Made by a program: the position numbers and the translations under genes | The notes under the pieces: generated by a model | The model's input: only the letters and a program-made list of their open reading frames with translations | The model's database searches: none | What the model was told of the DNA's origin: nothing | Part shown: positions 11,388 to 22,805 of the stretch, in pieces | Numbering within the stretch: position 1 is the first letter of the stretch | Layout of the letters: each line of letters opens with the position of its first letter | NCBI GenBank assembly: GCA_009809945.1 | Contig: WTPW01000352.1 | Coordinates: 200,413 to 264,412 of the forward strand | From: Gigaspora margarita | Taxonomy: Eukaryota; Glomeromycota; Glomeromycetes; Diversisporales; Gigasporaceae | Length of the DNA: 64,000 bases | Reading direction: 5' to 3'

Positions 11388-12468
11388 TTGCAAGTTTAAA
11401 GATAGAATTATGGTCATTACAAATGCAATATATATGTGTGTTTATAGTCACGACATATAAATGTAGTACGAAGCTGTCCCAATTAATTTTTTTTTCGTGT
11501 GTTTTATTTTTGGAACATTCGAAAAGGAAATATTGCTGTATTCTATGATACTAGACATAAAATTAATTCTAGCTTTTATATTACTCGGAAGATAGGTCAA
11601 ACCCTTACATATAAGAATAAAGCTGTCTATTCTATGAACTTATAATGCATAATTTTAATTTTGCTAATATTCCTTTACGAAGTCGTATAGAACATTTCTA
11701 CTATTTATTTTACAAAATTTAGCTCGCACAAATTTAATAGCTAGACTCGGAGCATTCTCAAGCACCAGCCTAAATACGATTTTCTAGTGATCAAAATAGT
11801 GCACAAGTATTAGGACGTAATTGCAATCCGAAAATTTTACCAGGTTTGCTTCAGACGGCCATGTGATAGTCCGGATTCAACCTTGGATACCAATTTTTTT
11901 AAAATATTTCGGATAAAAGATGCAATATATAAATAATTAATGACCATTGCGAAGTGATAAGATATCACGTTATCTAAAGAAGAACAAGCACATGACCTTT
12001 CATCCCATAATACCATCACAGGTGCAAACCTTTCATTTTTGATACGTTTTTGATTTTAAAAAAGTCATGTGACCGCACACTTATATCGACCAATGGGGTT
12101 GCAGGTAAGATTCAAAAAAAAATAATAAAAAAGCTTGTAGAGAAGGAACATACAATGATTATGGTAGTAAGATTATCAAAATCGGCTTAGTGTATCACGA
12201 GATATGCGCTATAAATTTTTTAAATAATCGCAAAAGTTTTTACTCAATTCTCGCGATATTCGGAGCCAATCTTGGTGATCCTATCACATTTGGATCGTAG
12301 TTTTCTTCTCTACAATCTTTGTTAAACATTTAATTAAGGTTAGCATAATAGAAAATTGAGTTTCGATCGAGAAGACCTTTCTTTAGAATCAACCCGTAAT
12401 CCCATTAAGCGCGGTGGTCACGTAATTTTAAAATCTTCATATCTCCTCTTATCTCAAAAAAGTAAGGG
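11388..12468. other. Upstream region of the minus-strand BTB gene
   Basis: A TATAAA-like word on the minus strand (11446-11441, read CTATAAAC) lies about 55 bp before the chosen start. The rest, to 12468, shows no gene that I can support. Confidence 0.4.
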
Positions 12469-12606
12469 TACAGTTAAGGCCGTTTGAATTTAAAGATTCG
12501 TTTAACGTCACTTATTTCATATTTGCTTGGGGGGTAAACAAACACTAAAATTAAACAGACCTAAAATTAGGTTCAAAATGTACCTGATTTGGGTTCATTT
12601 ATACCC

Positions 12607-12607
<1 letters not shown>

Positions 12608-12673
<66 letters not shown>
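12608..12673. repeat. Poly(T) tract of 66 bases
   Basis: Uninterrupted T run inside the outer transposon. The flanks (ATACCCG before, ATACTCG after) are similar, which may mean the tract expanded within a short duplication or is a relic of a poly(A)-tailed insertion on the minus strand. Its length may be unreliable in the assembly. Confidence 0.7.
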
Positions 12674-12676
<3 letters not shown>

Positions 12677-13280
12677 CTCGTTTGCTATTGGCTTGTTTAA
12701 TGTCGAGGGGAGCTCCATTGGTGGGGGGGTGACGTTTAGTGATGTGCCATTTATATGTTACCCAAATTTTTTTAGCGTACAGTACGTACAGTACGTACAG
12801 TACGTACAGTACGTATAGTACTTATATATAAAAAAAAATTTTTTTTTTTAAGCGATCCGCGATTCTGCAATATATAAAAAATTAAGATTATATAATAAAG
12901 GTATTTAGGTCCAAAAATGAAAATAATTACGGATGAGGGCCAAAATAAAAATTCTTACATATAGCGGCCCAATATTACAATTAAGGGCCTGTTCGATCTC
13001 CGAGCTATACTAAGCGACTAAGCTACAAGACTTCATAGCGTCGCCCAGAAAAAATGGTAGCCTGATTATAATAATTATACAATACCACTAAAATAGCTTT
13101 AAGATGCAATTAATTTTTTTACAAGAAAAAGCTAAAGGTATTATTCACGAATTTCGCTAACAAATTTATGACTTTACGAATTTTAATGTATTGATTAAAA
13201 AGATCTTTATACATAAATAAATAATACGAATAAAAAGATTTAATATGCGATTATTTTTAACATTAAAATCCTTTGTATTT

Positions 13281-13544
13281 AGGCCGGACCAAGTTGATTA
13301 TGTGTTACATTACCCCCTCTCCCCTCCAGAAGAGGGGGGAGGAGGGGTGGTTCCATAGTAAAATTTTAAAAAATTTTTTTTCAAAAAAAAAATTTTTCCG
13401 AATTGTTCCATGACTGTATAAAAATTTTCCGAAATATCCTGTAGCCCTATGTATATTTATCTAAATTTTTTTTACTATGAGGGAGAGGAGGAGCTCTGAG
13501 GAGGGGGGGGGTAATGTAAAACACATAATCAACTTGGTCTGGCC
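13281..13544. mobile_element. Third inverted-repeat element inside the hAT element
   Basis: GGCCGGACCAAGTTGATTAT at the left and ATAATCAACTTGGTCTGGCC at the right are inverted with one mismatch, and the homology continues through GTGTTACATTACCCCC. TA lies outside each end (13279-13280 is TT|TA-like, 13545-13546 TA). The interior is poly-purine/poly-pyrimidine (GGAGGGG runs). Non-coding. Confidence 0.6.
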
Positions 13545-13674
13545 TAATTAGCTAAATTAACATTAATAAACAAGAAGCAAAGTATAAAATATTCATTAAA
13601 CTTAAATAACTTATTTAAACGATTGATTGATCAAAATTATATTTTTGTGAATTCAACACGGAAAAAATTCTCGA

Positions 13675-13915
13675 AATATAAGTGAAAGTCAAAAAACGAA
13701 AGTCAAAGAGAAGATCAAAGTAAAATAAAAATTAGAGTGAAGTCATAGTGAAAGCCAAAATAAAAGTTGAAGATCAAATCAAAGCAAGGAGAGTCAAAGC
13801 GAAAATCAAAGTCAAAACGAAAATTAAAGCGAAGTCAAAGTGAGAGTCAAAGTGAAAGTCAATGTGAAAGTCAAAGCGAGAGTCAAAGTGAAAATCAAAG
13901 CGTAAGTCAAAGTCG
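13675..13915. repeat. GAAAGTCAAAGC minisatellite
   Basis: A roughly 12-bp unit (GTCAAAGYGAAA) repeats about twenty times with variation. It gives a Ser-Gln-Glu repeat in one plus-strand frame (13767-13952), which I read as a by-product of the repeat and not as a gene. Confidence 0.6.
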
Positions 13916-14400
13916 AAAGCTTCTTCGGGAATTATCTGTGTTGATCAATTAACGAATTTGATTGGTCAATTGGCACATCAGGCAGGCACTCTTAATAAAT
14001 GATCGGCAAAAATTTTAGCGTACAGTACGTACAGTACGTACAGTACTGTACGTATAGTACTGTACGTGGCACATCACTAGTGACGTTAAACGAATTTTTA
14101 AATTCAAACGGCCTAAGTGTATCAAAAAAGTAAGTGCAGGTGTATCAAAAATGAATTTTTGCATCACAGGTAAGGCTAAAAGTATGTAGAAATCAGAAGT
14201 GGCAAAGACAAGTATAAGAGTTAGGTATGACAAATTCAAGTCCTCCCAACCCACCTGAGATGAAGACACGTAATTCCATCATTTTCCTCACTTGCATTTC
14301 TTTGTTTGAATTCTTCACTCATAGCCGACTTGCTTAGGCAGATCGGCTTATCTTTCCATGCAAATTTTTAAATAAGTCAAACCATAAGATACATTTAAAT

Positions 14401-14424
14401 ACCATCTTGGGTGCAAGATGGTAT
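14401..14424. repeat. Perfect short hairpin
   Basis: TACCATCTTG and CAAGATGGTA form perfect 10-bp arms around a 4-base loop (GGTG). No T run follows, so it is not a convincing terminator. Confidence 0.5.
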
Positions 14425-14507
14425 ATTGAATAATTTATATTGTGTATGAAAAATTGAACCATTAGGTGTAAAAGAATTTCCGGAATTATATATCTTAGAG
14501 AAGCAGC

Positions 14508-14654
14508 ATGAAACCAGAAAACTGTACACTTATGGGAACGATATGCAAATTTAAAGGTAACTGTAATACCAATAAATGTCGTTGCAAAAAAGCTTATGTA
14601 AGATGTGGAAGCAATGCCATAGTGGAAATACGTGTGATAACAAAGCTCAAATAA
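14508..14654 (+). CDS. Short cysteine-rich ORF (CXC-like remnant)
   Basis: A 48-residue frame with the cysteine spacing C-x7-C-x5-C-x5-C-x-C-x6-C (…CKFKGNCNTNKCRCKK…). This resembles CXC/tesmin-type metal-binding motifs, which also occur at the ends of some eukaryotic transposase-like proteins. A stop lies six codons upstream of the ATG, so any larger domain has been lost or lies in another exon. It overlaps a minus-strand frame of low-complexity hydrophobic residues that I do not support. It may be a remnant rather than a working gene. Confidence 0.3.
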   Translation: MKPENCTLMGTICKFKGNCNTNKCRCKKAYVRCGSNAIVEIRVITKLK

Positions 14655-17220
14655 ATACATGCATTAAATTATTATTTGTTATTTCTGCTTTATATGTAAT
14701 TGATGATTTAATTTGACGCAAGCCATAAATTTAAATCTTAAGCATTTCAAAATAAATTTGAAACTTACGCATTTCAAAAATTAAATTTGAATCTGACATA
14801 ATTCCACGCACATTCTAATTTCACGCTAAACATAGATATATATATTTATATTAAAAAAAAAAAAAAAAGCATTAAAGCATCAGGATTTGATCGAAATTTA
14901 GCATTGTTGGACTTTCACTCATTCTTACAAAATGATATCCTTTTGGACGTTCTCAAGCAGCTCTTTCAACGAAATTGATAAGGAATCTATTTGCCAGTTT
15001 ATCAAACAGAGCAAATAAATTCTTTATTGAACCCGTTGAAAAGACTCTTTATAATTCGTATTTATCACAAATGTTTGTAAAGCATTCATAATTATAAAAT
15101 ATGCATCAAAATAATCATTTAATTTCTGTGTATTTTTATTAATAAATTTTTATGCATTTTCTATGTTAATCAGCGATTCTTTTAATTGACCAAATCAGAG
15201 GTGTTGACGCAATACCGTAATTGGTCGTAATTATATAAATTACGGCGTAATTCATTACAATAAATTATAATTATTTTATGGGCTATGGGCTGGCAAAAGT
15301 GCAATTTTTTAGTGCCACGTAGGCCCCTTTATTGTATGTATGAATGCACTTGCATAATATTCCTTTTTAATAAACCTAAAAACCGTCCTTGCTATATATA
15401 TTCGAATAGTGATTGGATTCGTAATTAATTTCAGAGTGCTCAAACTATTTAATATACTTAATTTTTCCGAGTTTCTTAAAATTATTCGAATTTTAAAATT
15501 ATTATTTATAAAGGAAAATATATTTAATATGCCAATGGTTAAAGGAAGCTTATTTGAAAATTACTTAATTTGAATCATGATAAATGCATATGTTTATTAA
15601 TCAGCAAATTTGAGGTCGACTCGACTTAAACAGACTATTTAACTATTCATTCATGAATAAAGTTGTGACCCCTTAAATGCATGCCTTATGAAAAACCTCC
15701 TAAATGCATGTCCTCGCTTAGGCCCATCTAGTGTGCTTTCAAACAGAAAATTCTATACAGAAGATGATTGTGATTAGCGCAGAGGAAATTGTATACCGGG
15801 ACAGAAATGCGATATAAACAAAAAAGGAAATCTAACAATAAAAATCATAATTTGAGTTACGTACGTACATACGTATGTGCATTGCAGGTCCTTATGATTA
15901 AACCTTACATAATAATTGTCTTTGCAACGATTCGTGAAAAATTCTATAACAATAGCCAAACAATGAAAAACTACTCAGTCGAAAGACGAGGTTATTTGCT
16001 TGAAAGTATGGGTAGGTTCGGTCGGTTATTGGTCGGTTATTATCGTTAGCTGCTAATAACCGGCGGTTGATTAAAACAATTTAGTAACTTATTCTGATTC
16101 AAATAATTATCTGTTCTGTCTGGCTTGGAACAAAGTGAATTGAATTCTTGTAAAAAGATTTAATAAATATTATAATTTTACGGATTTCCGTCTCGTCAGG
16201 GCTGATCCGTGTCAGTTAATAACCGATCATAGCAGGTTATAACCTAACCGAGTTCATTTCCCATTGAAAGCCTAAATGCAATACTAAATGACATTTGGCT
16301 AAATTTTTTAACACATGGCCACATCGCATTGCATTTAATAATATTCATAGTTACGAACAATGATTAATAATTAACTTTAACCCGAAATTGTATCATATGG
16401 ATTGTCGCACAACAAAACAATGCTTAGAGTATATAATTTTCATATATTCTAAGTATGGTTTTGTTGTACAACAACCTATATGGTAAAGAAATACAAATTT
16501 TTAGGCATATAATACAGTATAAAGTAAATTGAAAATTGTGAAACTTTATATACTCAAAAAAACCGCTGCCAAGCTTAAAATCAAGCACTAAAATTTAAAT
16601 TGAAACCTCTTTTATACAAATTTATAAAACATACAAAAAATGTTATAAATAATATAATATATTAAAAGGCGCCAAAGTTTGTTTAATAAGTGTCATACAT
16701 GAATTTTCTTAAATATATTTCTAGAATTACGTATGTTACACATGTAACAATTGTGTGAAAATTGAATTCCGGAGTCGTGTATTCATCTCCGAAAACACGA
16801 CACAACAGGTTATTTGTTTATTTAACATAATCATATTCAAGTGCGTGACATGATATTTTCTGCAATAGAATGTAATACCTTTGTATTTCCTAAAATTTTT
16901 TGCAACTGCATTTATACTCTGTAACCACATTTAATGTTCAATGTGGTCAATAATTTTTTTTCAGCTGCTAATTGACTACTTTTACCATCTAAAACGCTTG
17001 TGAGGTAAAATAAAAAACATTTTGAATTTTTCGTTCATTCCATATACATAATTATTCATTGGTCATGAAAGCTAACGATTAAAATGATACATATGCTTTT
17101 TTTTGTTTCCCAGCGGCTAACTATATATGACCAATAACCGTTATCTATTCATATTATATTAAATAATTGGTTATTAATTTTTTTTTCACTAAACGATTCA
17201 AAATTTGAGAAATATTCAAT
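14655..17220. other. Intergenic region upstream of the Sho1 homologue
   Basis: No gene supported. There is a GTACGTACATACGTATG simple repeat at 15858-15880. Frames at 15789-16049 and 16736-16930 lack domain-like composition. Confidence 0.45.
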
Positions 17221-18729
17221 ATGGTATTGCAATTTGACTTAGTCCTTAAAAGTCATTTTATTGTTACCATTGTTATTGCTGGCGTATGTACAATGTTTCT
17301 TTTTTTAAATCAAAGTTTTCTGAATATTTTATTACATCTAATTTTATATATTCAATTTTCAGATTGGTTGGATTATACTACTTGGTAGTGCCGGTGCTAT
17401 CACATCCTTATATGACCGCGATTACTTTATTTCTACCTCCAGTGGTTTGATGGCTGCTTTATGGCTTTATGTAATTTATCAAATTGTCATCATAATTAGT
17501 CTTTTTATGATTCTTGCAAGTAATACTATGATCCATTATCGCTTTACTGTATCCTTCAAAAAATATTTGTTACGTTTGCTTATCACATATATTCACTCAC
17601 ATGTTGAACGAAAAGATTATCCTCAACTATTATTCATTATATAGATTCTGTCACTTTTAATTCTCAGTTTTATTTCTAATTGCTTCTTCGCTTATCGTAA
17701 TGGCCCAATTTTAATCGCTGAAATGAAAGCTCTTACAGCTGGTACCTGTATACTTGCTATTATTAACGTAATTCTTCTAATTTTCTTTTATTTGATGAGT
17801 TAAAATCTAAGTTCAAAATATTCTAATTCTATAAATTTTATCAAAACTTTTCTAGCTTTTTTGGATAATTATAATTGGATCAGAAGAAGATTCACCTTTA
17901 GTAAAAGCGATTAATGAAACTTATAACAATATAAATTTTAATATTTCTCCTACAAATAACAATAACCCAGTTGGTACTCGATTTGTCCCTCAACCATCAC
18001 CAATGTATACCTCTGACGTTAGAAGTAATCAATTGAGTGTGGTTATATCACCTATGGAAACATCTTCGCCAATACAATCTAATAAGACCATGTACCTCGC
18101 TCAAGCTCCAATGCAAAGTCAATATTCTACTCCTGTATTACCTTCGACATCTACTCAAGCTCCAATGCAAAGTCAATATTCTACTCCTGTATTACCTTCG
18201 ACATCTACTCAAGCTTCAATGCAAAGTCAATATTCTACTGCTGTATTACCTTCGACATCTACTCAAGTTCAACAAGTTGCTTACAATCAAAATTCGACTT
18301 CTATTCCGCAATCAATATATATTGGAAATGAACTGAATTCTAATACTATAACAGATGATGATTATAAGTACAAAGCTAAGGCAATATATGATTGTAAGTT
18401 AAATAAATAAGTTTACATTTATAGTGATTCTTAATTTTTTCATGTAATTATATAATTATACGTACTAATTTTTTAATAGATCGTGGAAGTCCTGAAGATC
18501 GTACCGAGCTTTCGTTTGTCAAAGGCGATGATCTTGATATTGCTAGTAAAGAGGGTAAATGGTGGCATGCAAGAAAGGCCGATGGTACAACTGGCATTGC
18601 TCCAAGTAACTATGTAAGTTATACTATTCTAGATATATAATATTTTTACTATTACTATTATTTGTATTAGCATTTTTTATTAATCATTTCTTTTTCATTT
18701 ACATATAGTTGCAGCTAATATCTGAATAA
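17221..18729 (+). CDS. SHO1: Sho1-type osmosensor (four TM + SH3)
   Basis: Six exons: 17221-17283, 17363-17548, 17645-17767, 17856-18393, 18480-18613, 18709-18729; all junctions are GT-AG and phases close to a 354-residue protein. Four membrane segments lie at about 10-37, 49-74, 84-99 and 112-133. A cytoplasmic linker follows, containing three copies of an 18-residue repeat. A C-terminal SH3 (~294-350) has the marks AIYDY, the WW pair and GIAPSNY, ending LQLISE. Four membrane segments plus one C-terminal SH3 is the Sho1 plan; Sho1 is a plasma-membrane scaffold whose SH3 binds the MAPKK Pbs2 in the HOG pathway. Yeast Sho1 is of similar length. The exon-3 donor GTAATT at 17768 was chosen because it joins TM4 in frame. 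The SH3 exons and 3' flank recur in the two chimeric genes downstream. Confidence 0.9.
18102..18263 (+). repeat. Three in-frame 54-bp repeats in the Sho1 linker
   Basis: Units 18102-18155, 18156-18209 and 18210-18263 each encode QAPMQSQYSTPVLPSTST or a variant. The first two are almost identical; the third has Ala-to-Ser and Pro-to-Ala changes. They are Pro/Ser/Thr-rich and lie between TM4 and the SH3 domain. Recent unequal exchange or replication slippage is likely, and copy number may vary between strains. Confidence 0.85.
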
Positions 18730-18834
18730 AATGAAAAATGATTATGAGTGTGAAAGTGATTGTATTTTTATGAATTTTATGTTTTATGATTCATTATTAT
18801 TTTTTTTATTATATATTAATATTATAAACATACA

Positions 18835-19275
18835 TAATTTAAATTTTAAAAGATAAAAATTTTTGTAAATAATCAGTTTATCTTCATATATTATGGACCA
18901 AATGAATTAAATAAAATAAATTATTTACAATTTTCAAAACCTTTTATTAAAAAGAGAAAATTTGGATAAAAGGATAAATCGCAGCTGAAGGGTATAAGTA
19001 AAACTCTTAGTAAAAATTTGCAGAGAATTACTATTACTTTCATATAATAAAAATAATATAATTTCAAAAGAAAATTACTAATACTTTCTTTGCAATCTAC
19101 TAATCAAATTTCAATAATTCTATCATTATTAAAATAAGAATAACTTGTTTTACAACTTTTGTTAAAAGTACAAGAGAAGTTCAACTTAATAGAATAAAAA
19201 CATTTCGTTGTAAGCTATCTATATTCCAGTATTATAGAAAACTATAATAACATTCGACGATTTTTCAACTAGCAT
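18835..19275. repeat. Shared 3' flank of SH3 genes, copy 1
   Basis: The sequence downstream of the Sho1 stop (marker words TATATTATGGACCAAATGAA, AAAAGAGAAAATTT, ATTACTATTACTTTCATAT) recurs downstream of both chimeric genes (22160-22610 and 24510-24930). The duplicated unit therefore included non-coding DNA beyond the SH3 exons. Confidence 0.8.
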
Positions 19276-20139
19276 AGCGGTCATTAAATTCGATTGGTCA
19301 ATCTTTGAACGAATTGTTGGTCACGAATACAAATTGTACAGAGAAACTGAATACATATTTAAGAGCTAGACCTTTTACTTTATATACTGTCAAAATAATT
19401 ACGAAAACTGAGGAATAATCATGAGGGTTAACTATATGGCGTTTTTTTTTTTTAATTTAGTTGTTATACTATATAAGAATCTCTAAAATAAAAGAAATAG
19501 CTTTTTTTTTTGTAGTTAGATCTATAGTAAGCGAGTTTGCTCTCAAGATTGATATTCCATATAGATTATATTTGTTAAACAAAGCTGTAGATTTTAATTT
19601 TGATGAAAGTCGAAACTGGGTTCAAATTTTGTAATCTTAAATCTAATAAGTAAAACTGAAAACTTTTCGAAATTATTGAAAGATAGGTTTGCAGTTCATA
19701 CACGCATCTAATAGATCGTTATTTAAAAATTTAAGATATCGATGTTTTTTTTTAAATCTAATCGAATTATATGCATGGTAATGACTATTAGCTAAAATAA
19801 TAGATTATTGTAAATTATTAAAATTTAAAAAATATATCTTTTATTTAATTAATTAATTAATACTGCTATATTTTGCGAAATCTTTTACTTTGTGTTCGTT
19901 TTATTAGCCAATCAGATCTTGTAAAATCACAAAATGATTAACCAATCGGAATGAAAGCCCTTCAACAGCGGTTTACATTAAATAATTTTCTAGATTTCTC
20001 ACACCGAATTCTCGCGGAACAAGGAAACCAATAAATAAAAGCAAAATTAAATCTAGAAATATAACAATAATTCCTTTTGCATATGCCACATTACATAATA
20101 TTGTACAATAAATCATGTAAATTGTGCCACGATATATCT
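19276..20139. other. Intergenic and promoter sequence of the first chimeric gene
   Basis: No gene. From about 19970 (ATTTTCTAGATTTCTCA) onward it is similar to the region before the BTB-BACK-TLDc gene (24948 onward), so the promoter belongs to the BTB family. Confidence 0.5.
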
Positions 20140-20146
20140 TATAAAA
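20140..20146 (+). promoter_or_regulatory. TATA-box candidate, first chimeric gene
   Basis: TATAAAA inside the conserved context CTTATAAAAACTA, 42 bp before the ATG. The same element precedes the other two plus-strand BTB genes. Confidence 0.5.
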
Positions 20147-20181
20147 ACTACAATACACAAATCAATTAAACCCTTTTCAAA

Positions 20182-22200
20182 ATGTCGAAAATAGAAATTA
20201 AATTACTTAAACATTTCTCTAAGGATTTCGCACAACTTCTTAAAACTGGATATGAACACAATGTTGTAATTAAAATTGGAGAACAAATTTTTAAATTACA
20301 TTCATTAATTTTATATCAACGTTCATCATTCTTTCGTCAAGAATTATCAACCAAAATTAAAAATAATAATCTTATTGAAATTACTTTAACTAATATTTCT
20401 GTCGAAGTTTTTGAAATTTTAATTAAGTAAGGATTTTATAATTAGGATTTACTGGAGGAGAAATTCACCAACATGTGTTTTTTTGAATTTATAATAAAAA
20501 GATTTGTTATGAAATTTTAAGTGAAAATTAAGAACTAGAATTAAAGTTTGAGTTATTGTAATATAAATACTAGTAATTTAACCATTTTTAAGATAAGAAG
20601 TAACATACCTGGTGAATTTCATCTCTAGTAAGCTAAAATCATCTTTATAGTTAAATATTAATTAAAGTCTTTTAACTTAGATATATTTACACTGGTATAA
20701 TTCCGTTAGAAAAGGTTGAATCATCTACTATATTTGATCTTTTGATTTCATCTAAAAAATTAGGTCTAGCTGAATTAGTTGAATACATTCAGTCTTATCT
20801 TATTAATAATAAACATCTTGGCTTCGATTAAACTTTACCCATGTATATTCTGCCAGTTTTCAAGATAATGATTTTAAGGCCTTACAAACTTTTTGCATTG
20901 ATATCATTGCAAAACACCTTAAACTAATTTTTGATTCTGATGACTTTACTTTTATTCAAGTAAATACGTTGATAACTCTTTTAAAACGAGATGATTTACA
21001 AATAGAAGAATCAGAAATTTGGGATAAGGTTATTCAATGGGGAAAAGAACAAACTCCAGGTTTACCTACAGATCTCAAACAATGGACTGAAAAGAATTTT
21101 GTTGATTTAAAAACTACACTTGATCAATGTATTCCTTTAATTCGGTTTTTTCAAATGTCTGGAAAAGATATTGTAACAAAAGTTAAACCTTATCGACAAA
21201 TTCTTGGGCTAAACTTATGGGATGATATTACTACAAAAATTATGGATTCTAATGCATCTATTTCTTCAACTATCTTACCTGCCCGTAAAAAAATTCAAGT
21301 CCAACTTCCTGTCCGTGAAGCTCCCTTTGTTGATCCAATTAATATTAATTATGAACAAAATGAACAAAATGAACAAAATTCTGATACTAAAGTATATAAT
21401 TATAAATACAAAGCTATAGCATTACATGATTGTAAGTTAAAATAAATAAGTTTACATTTATTAATCTGTTCAGTGTTATTATAGGTGCTAATCTTTTAAT
21501 TTTCATTTTAAATAGATCGTGGAAGTCCTGAAGATCGTACCGAGCTTTCGTTTGCCAAAGGTGAATATTTTGACATTGCTAATAAAGAGTGTAAATGGTG
21601 GAATGCAAGAAAGGCCGATGGTACAACTGGCATTGTTCCAGGTAATTATGTAAGTTGTACTATTCTATATATATAATATCTTTACTATTACTGTTGCTGT
21701 ATTAGCATTTTTTTATTTCTTCCTATTAATGATTTTCTTTTTCATTTCATATAGATGCAGATAATTGATACAAGAATATATGATGGTTATAAATACAAAG
21801 CTATGGCATTATATGATTGTAAGCTAAAATAAATAAGTTTACATTTATTAATCTGTTCTGTGTTATAATACGTGTTAATCTTTTAATTTTCATTTTAATA
21901 GATCGTGGAAGACAAGAATATCGTACCGAGCTTTCGTTTGCCAAAGGTGAATATCTTGACATTGCTAGTAAAAAGGGTAGTTGGTGGAAAGCAAGAAAGG
22001 CAGATGGTACGACTGGCTTTGTTCCAAATAACTATGTAAGTTATATTATTTTTAGATATATAATATCTTTACTATTACTGTTGCTGTATTAGCATTTTTT
22101 TATCTCTTCCTATTAATCTTTTTTTTTTCATTTCATATAGATGCAGATAATAAATACAAGTAATTTTAATTTTAAAATGATAAAATATTTTTGTAAATAA
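20182..22200 (+). pseudogene. BTB-BACK-SH3-SH3 chimera, frameshifted
   Basis: Six exons: 20182-20426 (BTB), 20681-21431 (end of BTB, BACK, linker), 21516-21649 (SH3 a), 21755-21818, 21902-22035 (SH3 b), 22141-22200. Relative to its intact sister, exon 2 lacks one base between 20813 and 20814 (AAA|CAT where the sister reads AAAGCAT), putting a TAA in frame at once. Restoring one base would make all exon phases consistent, so nothing else is needed to explain the break. Both SH3 modules keep the WW pair, with PGNY and NNY in place of PSNY. The second cassette begins MQIIDTRIYDGYKYK, joining the end of one SH3 to the linker of another, and the last exon runs into what is 3' flank in the sisters. 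It lies directly behind the Sho1 gene, same strand. A base-call error at the deletion is possible. Confidence 0.8.
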
Positions 22201-22610
22201 TCAGTTTATCTTTATATATTATGGACCAAATGAATTAAATAAAATAAAATTATTTACAATTTTCAAAGCCCATATTATTAAAAAGAGAAAATTTGGTTAA
22301 GGGGTAAAACGCAGCTAATAGGTATAAAGCTAATAGTAAAAATCGATGGAGAATTACTATTACTTTCATATAATGATGGAATGTTGAAAGTTTCTGACGA
22401 TAAGTAAAAAAACACAGTTTCGAAAAGAAAATTACTAATACTTCGCAATCAATTAATCATATTTCAATAATTTATCACCATTAAACAGGAATAGCTTCCT
22501 ATATAACTTTTGTTAAATTAAAAGGAAGTTTACTTAGTAGAATAAAAGTTTTCGCTATAAACTAGCCGCATTCCAGCATGATAGAAAAGTAAAATAATTT
22601 TCGACAATTT
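22160..22610. repeat. Shared 3' flank of SH3 genes, copy 2
   Basis: Second copy of the flank described at 18835. Here its first bases are read as the end of the last exon of the frameshifted chimera. Confidence 0.75.
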
Positions 22611-22768
22611 TTACTATGAAAATTTACTATTTTTTTATACCCGTCAACTGCGATTTACCTCATACAGCGCGTAATTGAGACACCAAGAAATAAATTATTT
22701 AATTACTTTTGCATAAGCACGTTACACCATACAATTACTGTAAAATTATTGTACCACATTAGTATCCT

Positions 22769-22775
22769 TATAAAA
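22769..22775 (+). promoter_or_regulatory. TATA-box candidate, second chimeric gene
   Basis: TATAAAA in CCTTATAAAAATTA, 37 bp before the chosen ATG at 22806. Its position argues against starting at ATGs that overlap or closely follow it (22749 frame, 22779). Confidence 0.5.
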
Positions 22776-22805
22776 ATTATGCCGATGACGGATACACCAC
22801 TTCAA

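Larger units (their letters stand above)
12737..14079. mobile_element. hAT-type element nested in the TA element
   Basis: It begins TAGTGATGTGCCA and ends TGGCACATCACTA, with a perfect 8-bp target duplication GTGACGTT at 12729-12736 and 14080-14087. Both subterminal regions carry GTACAGTACGTACAGTACG tandem repeats (12775-12827 and 14018-14066), next to TTTTAGCGTACAGTACG on each side. The 1,343-bp interior contains another inverted-repeat element and a GAAAGTCAAAGC-type minisatellite, but no transposase. Confidence 0.8.
12471..14119. mobile_element. TA-flanked inverted-repeat element (Tc1/mariner-like), disrupted
   Basis: The ends CAGTTAAGGCCGTTTGAATT (12471) and AATTCAAACGGCCTAAGTG (ending 14119) are inverted copies extending over about 48 bp to ...AACGTCAC/GTGACGTT. 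The dinucleotide TA abuts both ends (12469-12470, 14120-14121), as expected for Tc1/mariner-type insertion. Without the inner hAT element (12737-14079 plus one 8-bp duplication) it would be about 300 bp and non-coding. It carries a run of 66 T at 12608-12673. Confidence 0.65.

Noticed and set aside
13767-13952. Ser/Gln/Glu-repeat protein
   Set aside because: The frame is produced by a 12-bp minisatellite inside a non-coding transposon; no other sign of coding.
14334-14660. 108-residue minus-strand protein
   Set aside because: Low-complexity aromatic/Ile-rich composition; it is antisense to the more convincing cysteine-rich frame and spans a perfect hairpin.
17761-17807. Stop of the Sho1 homologue at ATGAGTTAA in exon 3
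   Set aside because: The GTAATT donor at 17768 joins exon 4 in phase and completes TM4; reading on to the TAA would lose the linker and the SH3.
18037-18336. 99-residue Leu-rich frame
   Set aside because: Out-of-frame reading of the Sho1 linker repeats.
22749-22805. Upstream start for the intact chimera (MYHIS... or MPMTDT...)
   Set aside because: These codons overlap or closely follow the conserved TATA box; the ATG at 22806 matches the family start context.
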